A stretch of DNA of 31,800 nucleotides. It comes from JAIOQA01 sp035493675. Its GTDB lineage: Bacteria; Myxococcota_A; Polyangia; Haliangiales; Haliangiaceae. A program made the translations under genes and the position numbers. Numbering within the stretch: position 1 is the stretch's first letter; every line of letters begins with the position of its first letter. Of the stretch, positions 30,734 through 31,800 are shown piece after piece. A model generated the notes under the pieces. That model did not search any database. It was not told the DNA's origin and saw only the letters and a list, made by a program, of their open reading frames with translations. The stretch covers positions 1 through 31,800 of the forward strand of contig DATJIA010000308.1 of NCBI GenBank assembly GCA_035493675.1. The letters run 5' to 3'.

Positions 30734-31241
30734 CGTCCTGGTGCTCAGCTGCTGCGGCAGTGATCCGGTCTGCGGGCCGGGCATGGCCGCCGACAACGGG
30801 CTCGAGCTCGCCGGCACCGGCGTCGACGTGCACTACAAGGATCTGCACGCGAGCGCGAACAACGACTGCCCCGATCCTTCGGCGCCGTCGGGCGTGATCA
30901 GCTTGACGATCGGCGGCTCGCAGGACGGCAGCGCGTTCCCCGTAACGCTCTGCATCCCGCGTCCGGATCGCTTGTCGTCGGGCGCGCTCGCGCTCGGCAC
31001 CGACGTGAAGATCATCGATCTCGGCGCCGACATCGGCAACGGCTGCACGCTCGCGCGCGCGACGACGCCCGATCCGACCGGCACGGTGAAGGCGAGCGGC
31101 TTGTGCGGCAACGGCAAGGACCCGGCGGGGTTCGCGCTCACGTTCGAGAACGGCGTGGTCCCGATGAAGCGGACGTGCGGCGCGCAGGTCGATGTGCTCA
31201 ATCTCGCGCTGACGGGGACGGTCGCGGTCGCGGGGCCGTGA
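30702..31241 (+). CDS. Small lipoprotein of unknown function
   Basis: A 179-aa lipoprotein: short signal peptide FLSAISVLVLSC with lipid-attached Cys17 (a second Cys follows). The mature part holds eight further cysteines (DPVCGPG, NDCPDPS, TLCIPRP, NGCTLA, GLCGNG, RTCGAQ and others), probably disulfide-bonded, and looks beta-rich (GVISLTIGGSQDGSAFPVTL). It overlaps the DUF3570 gene by 32 bp in another frame and ends exactly where the converging transposase gene ends. I do not recognise a family. Position suggests a partner of the DUF3570 barrel. Confidence 0.75.
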   Translation: MSHSRFLSAISVLVLSCCGSDPVCGPGMAADNGLELAGTGVDVHYKDLHASANNDCPDPSAPSGVISLTIGGSQDGSAFPVTLCIPRPDRLSSGALALGTDVKIIDLGADIGNGCTLARATTPDPTGTVKASGLCGNGKDPAGFALTFENGVVPMKRTCGAQVDVLNLALTGTVAVAGP

Positions 31242-31800
31242 CTACGGCATCGGGTCCGGCCCCGGCACCTCGGTCGGATCGATCCGCGGCGCGCGCTTGT
31301 AGCCCTCGGTGAGCAGCCACGTCGTCGGCCGGACGACCGGCAGCTGATCGGGATGCGGCTCGATGCGCCAGTCGGCGACCGCGTGCGCGCTCGAATACGG
31401 ATCGGTTCGCCACGCGACGTGTCGGTCGCAGCGATGGTGGCGCCAGTTGTTGACGATGTAGCAGATCGCGTTGCGCGCCTGCGTCGGGTTGGTGATCGCG
31501 GTCGCGTGATAGCGGAACGCGAAGACGTCGCCGCGCGGACGGCGTAGCTCGCGATTGAGCCGTCGCGCCGCGCTGATCGCGAAGCCCTGCATGCCGCTGC
31601 GGAGCGCGTCCTTGTCGTCGGCCTCGACGAGCAGGTGGATGTGATTCGACTGGATGCTCATGTGCGCGACGCGGAAGTCAGGACGCGCGCGGCATCGATC
31701 GATCGCGCGCCGGATCGCGCGATACGCGTGGCGCGTGCGCAGGCTCGAGACCTCGCGCGTCACGCGCAGGACGACATGCACCGGATGCTTGGGATCGTGA
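31242..31800 (-). CDS. Second RAYT transposase, N-terminus outside the window
   Basis: About 185 C-terminal residues of a REP-associated tyrosine transposase. The sequence at the edge reads HDPKHPVHVVLRV, which matches HHPVHITVRV of the copy at 13269-14012, so the gene continues to the right; the GTG at 31781 is therefore not the true start. The HUH motif is SIQSNHIHLLVEA and the candidate catalytic Tyr is in AICYIVNNWRHH. The two copies share clear similarity throughout (SIQSNH-HLLVEA, NNWR-H, DPYS, TWLLTEG) but differ at roughly half the positions, so they are related lineages, not a recent duplication. Confidence 0.88.
   Translation of the reverse strand, partial: HDPKHPVHVVLRVTREVSSLRTRHAYRAIRRAIDRCRARPDFRVAHMSIQSNHIHLLVEADDKDALRSGMQGFAISAARRLNRELRRPRGDVFAFRYHATAITNPTQARNAICYIVNNWRHHRCDRHVAWRTDPYSSAHAVADWRIEPHPDQLPVVRPTTWLLTEGYKRAPRIDPTEVPGPDPMP

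Overview
The window is very GC-rich and gene-dense, with many long antisense shadow frames. It carries several hallmarks of the Myxococcota (myxobacteria and relatives): a MYXO-CTERM-like anchor on a secreted lysozyme, an FHA-domain sigma-54 activator, PEGA and AgmX/PglI C-terminal domains, a DUF4266/DUF3570 pair, and two REP-associated transposases. I read it as chromosome of a myxobacterium-like organism, possibly near Kofleriaceae/Polyangiales; the lower rank is a guess. I see no rRNA, tRNA, CRISPR or phage genes, and no contractile-injection structural genes.

Layout. 1-3705: the 5' part of chrA (runs off the left edge), a HEAT-repeat/RNA-methyltransferase fusion, a small membrane protein and a HAD hydrolase. 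3723-6769: a two-gene operon of a 77-aa acidic protein and a 922-aa DUF4157 (eCIS_core) protein with an HEXXH motif. 6832-11756: a di-haem, beta-propeller lipoprotein transcribed away from an FHA/AAA+/HTH activator. Between them lie a good sigma-54 promoter and a 12-bp palindrome, so this looks like a self-contained regulatory module; a membrane protein follows the activator. 11719-14012: a GH25 lysozyme-like surface protein and a first RAYT transposase. 14172-18246: RraB-like and DmeF-like genes in one operon, a YbaK-type deacylase, an FMN-binding protein and an APC permease. 18356-23176: Kup potassium transporter, GNAT, DGPF/YCII, DinB and a flavoprotein disulfide-reductase homologue that lacks the redox cysteines. 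23320-29356: a PEGA membrane protein, a HEAT/TPR protein, a possible exported cysteine hydrolase and a TPR/AgmX lipoprotein. 29448-31241: DUF4266, DUF3570 and a small lipoprotein in one overlapping operon. 31242-31800: a second RAYT, cut by the right edge.

Two window-wide patterns stand out. First, at least eight genes have a TAnnnT hexamer ending 6-9 nt before an ATG or GTG, with three weaker cases. That would put the transcription start on or next to the start codon (leaderless mRNA), while a second set of genes has strong Shine-Dalgarno sequences. Second, all six convergent gene junctions overlap or abut (overlaps of 21, 38, 11, 20, 38 and 0 bp), leaving no room for conventional terminators.

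The best candidates for something new are the DUF4157/acidic-protein operon, the sigma-54 module, and a 28-bp dispersed hairpin element. The element has two copies here whose stems differ completely but remain paired. No gene-free stretch exceeds 300 bases; the largest gaps (9256-9495, 24940-25156, 14013-14171, 13114-13268, 23177-23319) are described in the features or findings. The 13114-13268 gap shows a 9-bp direct repeat (13202-13210 and 13212-13220) and a -10-like box, and nothing else I can support.
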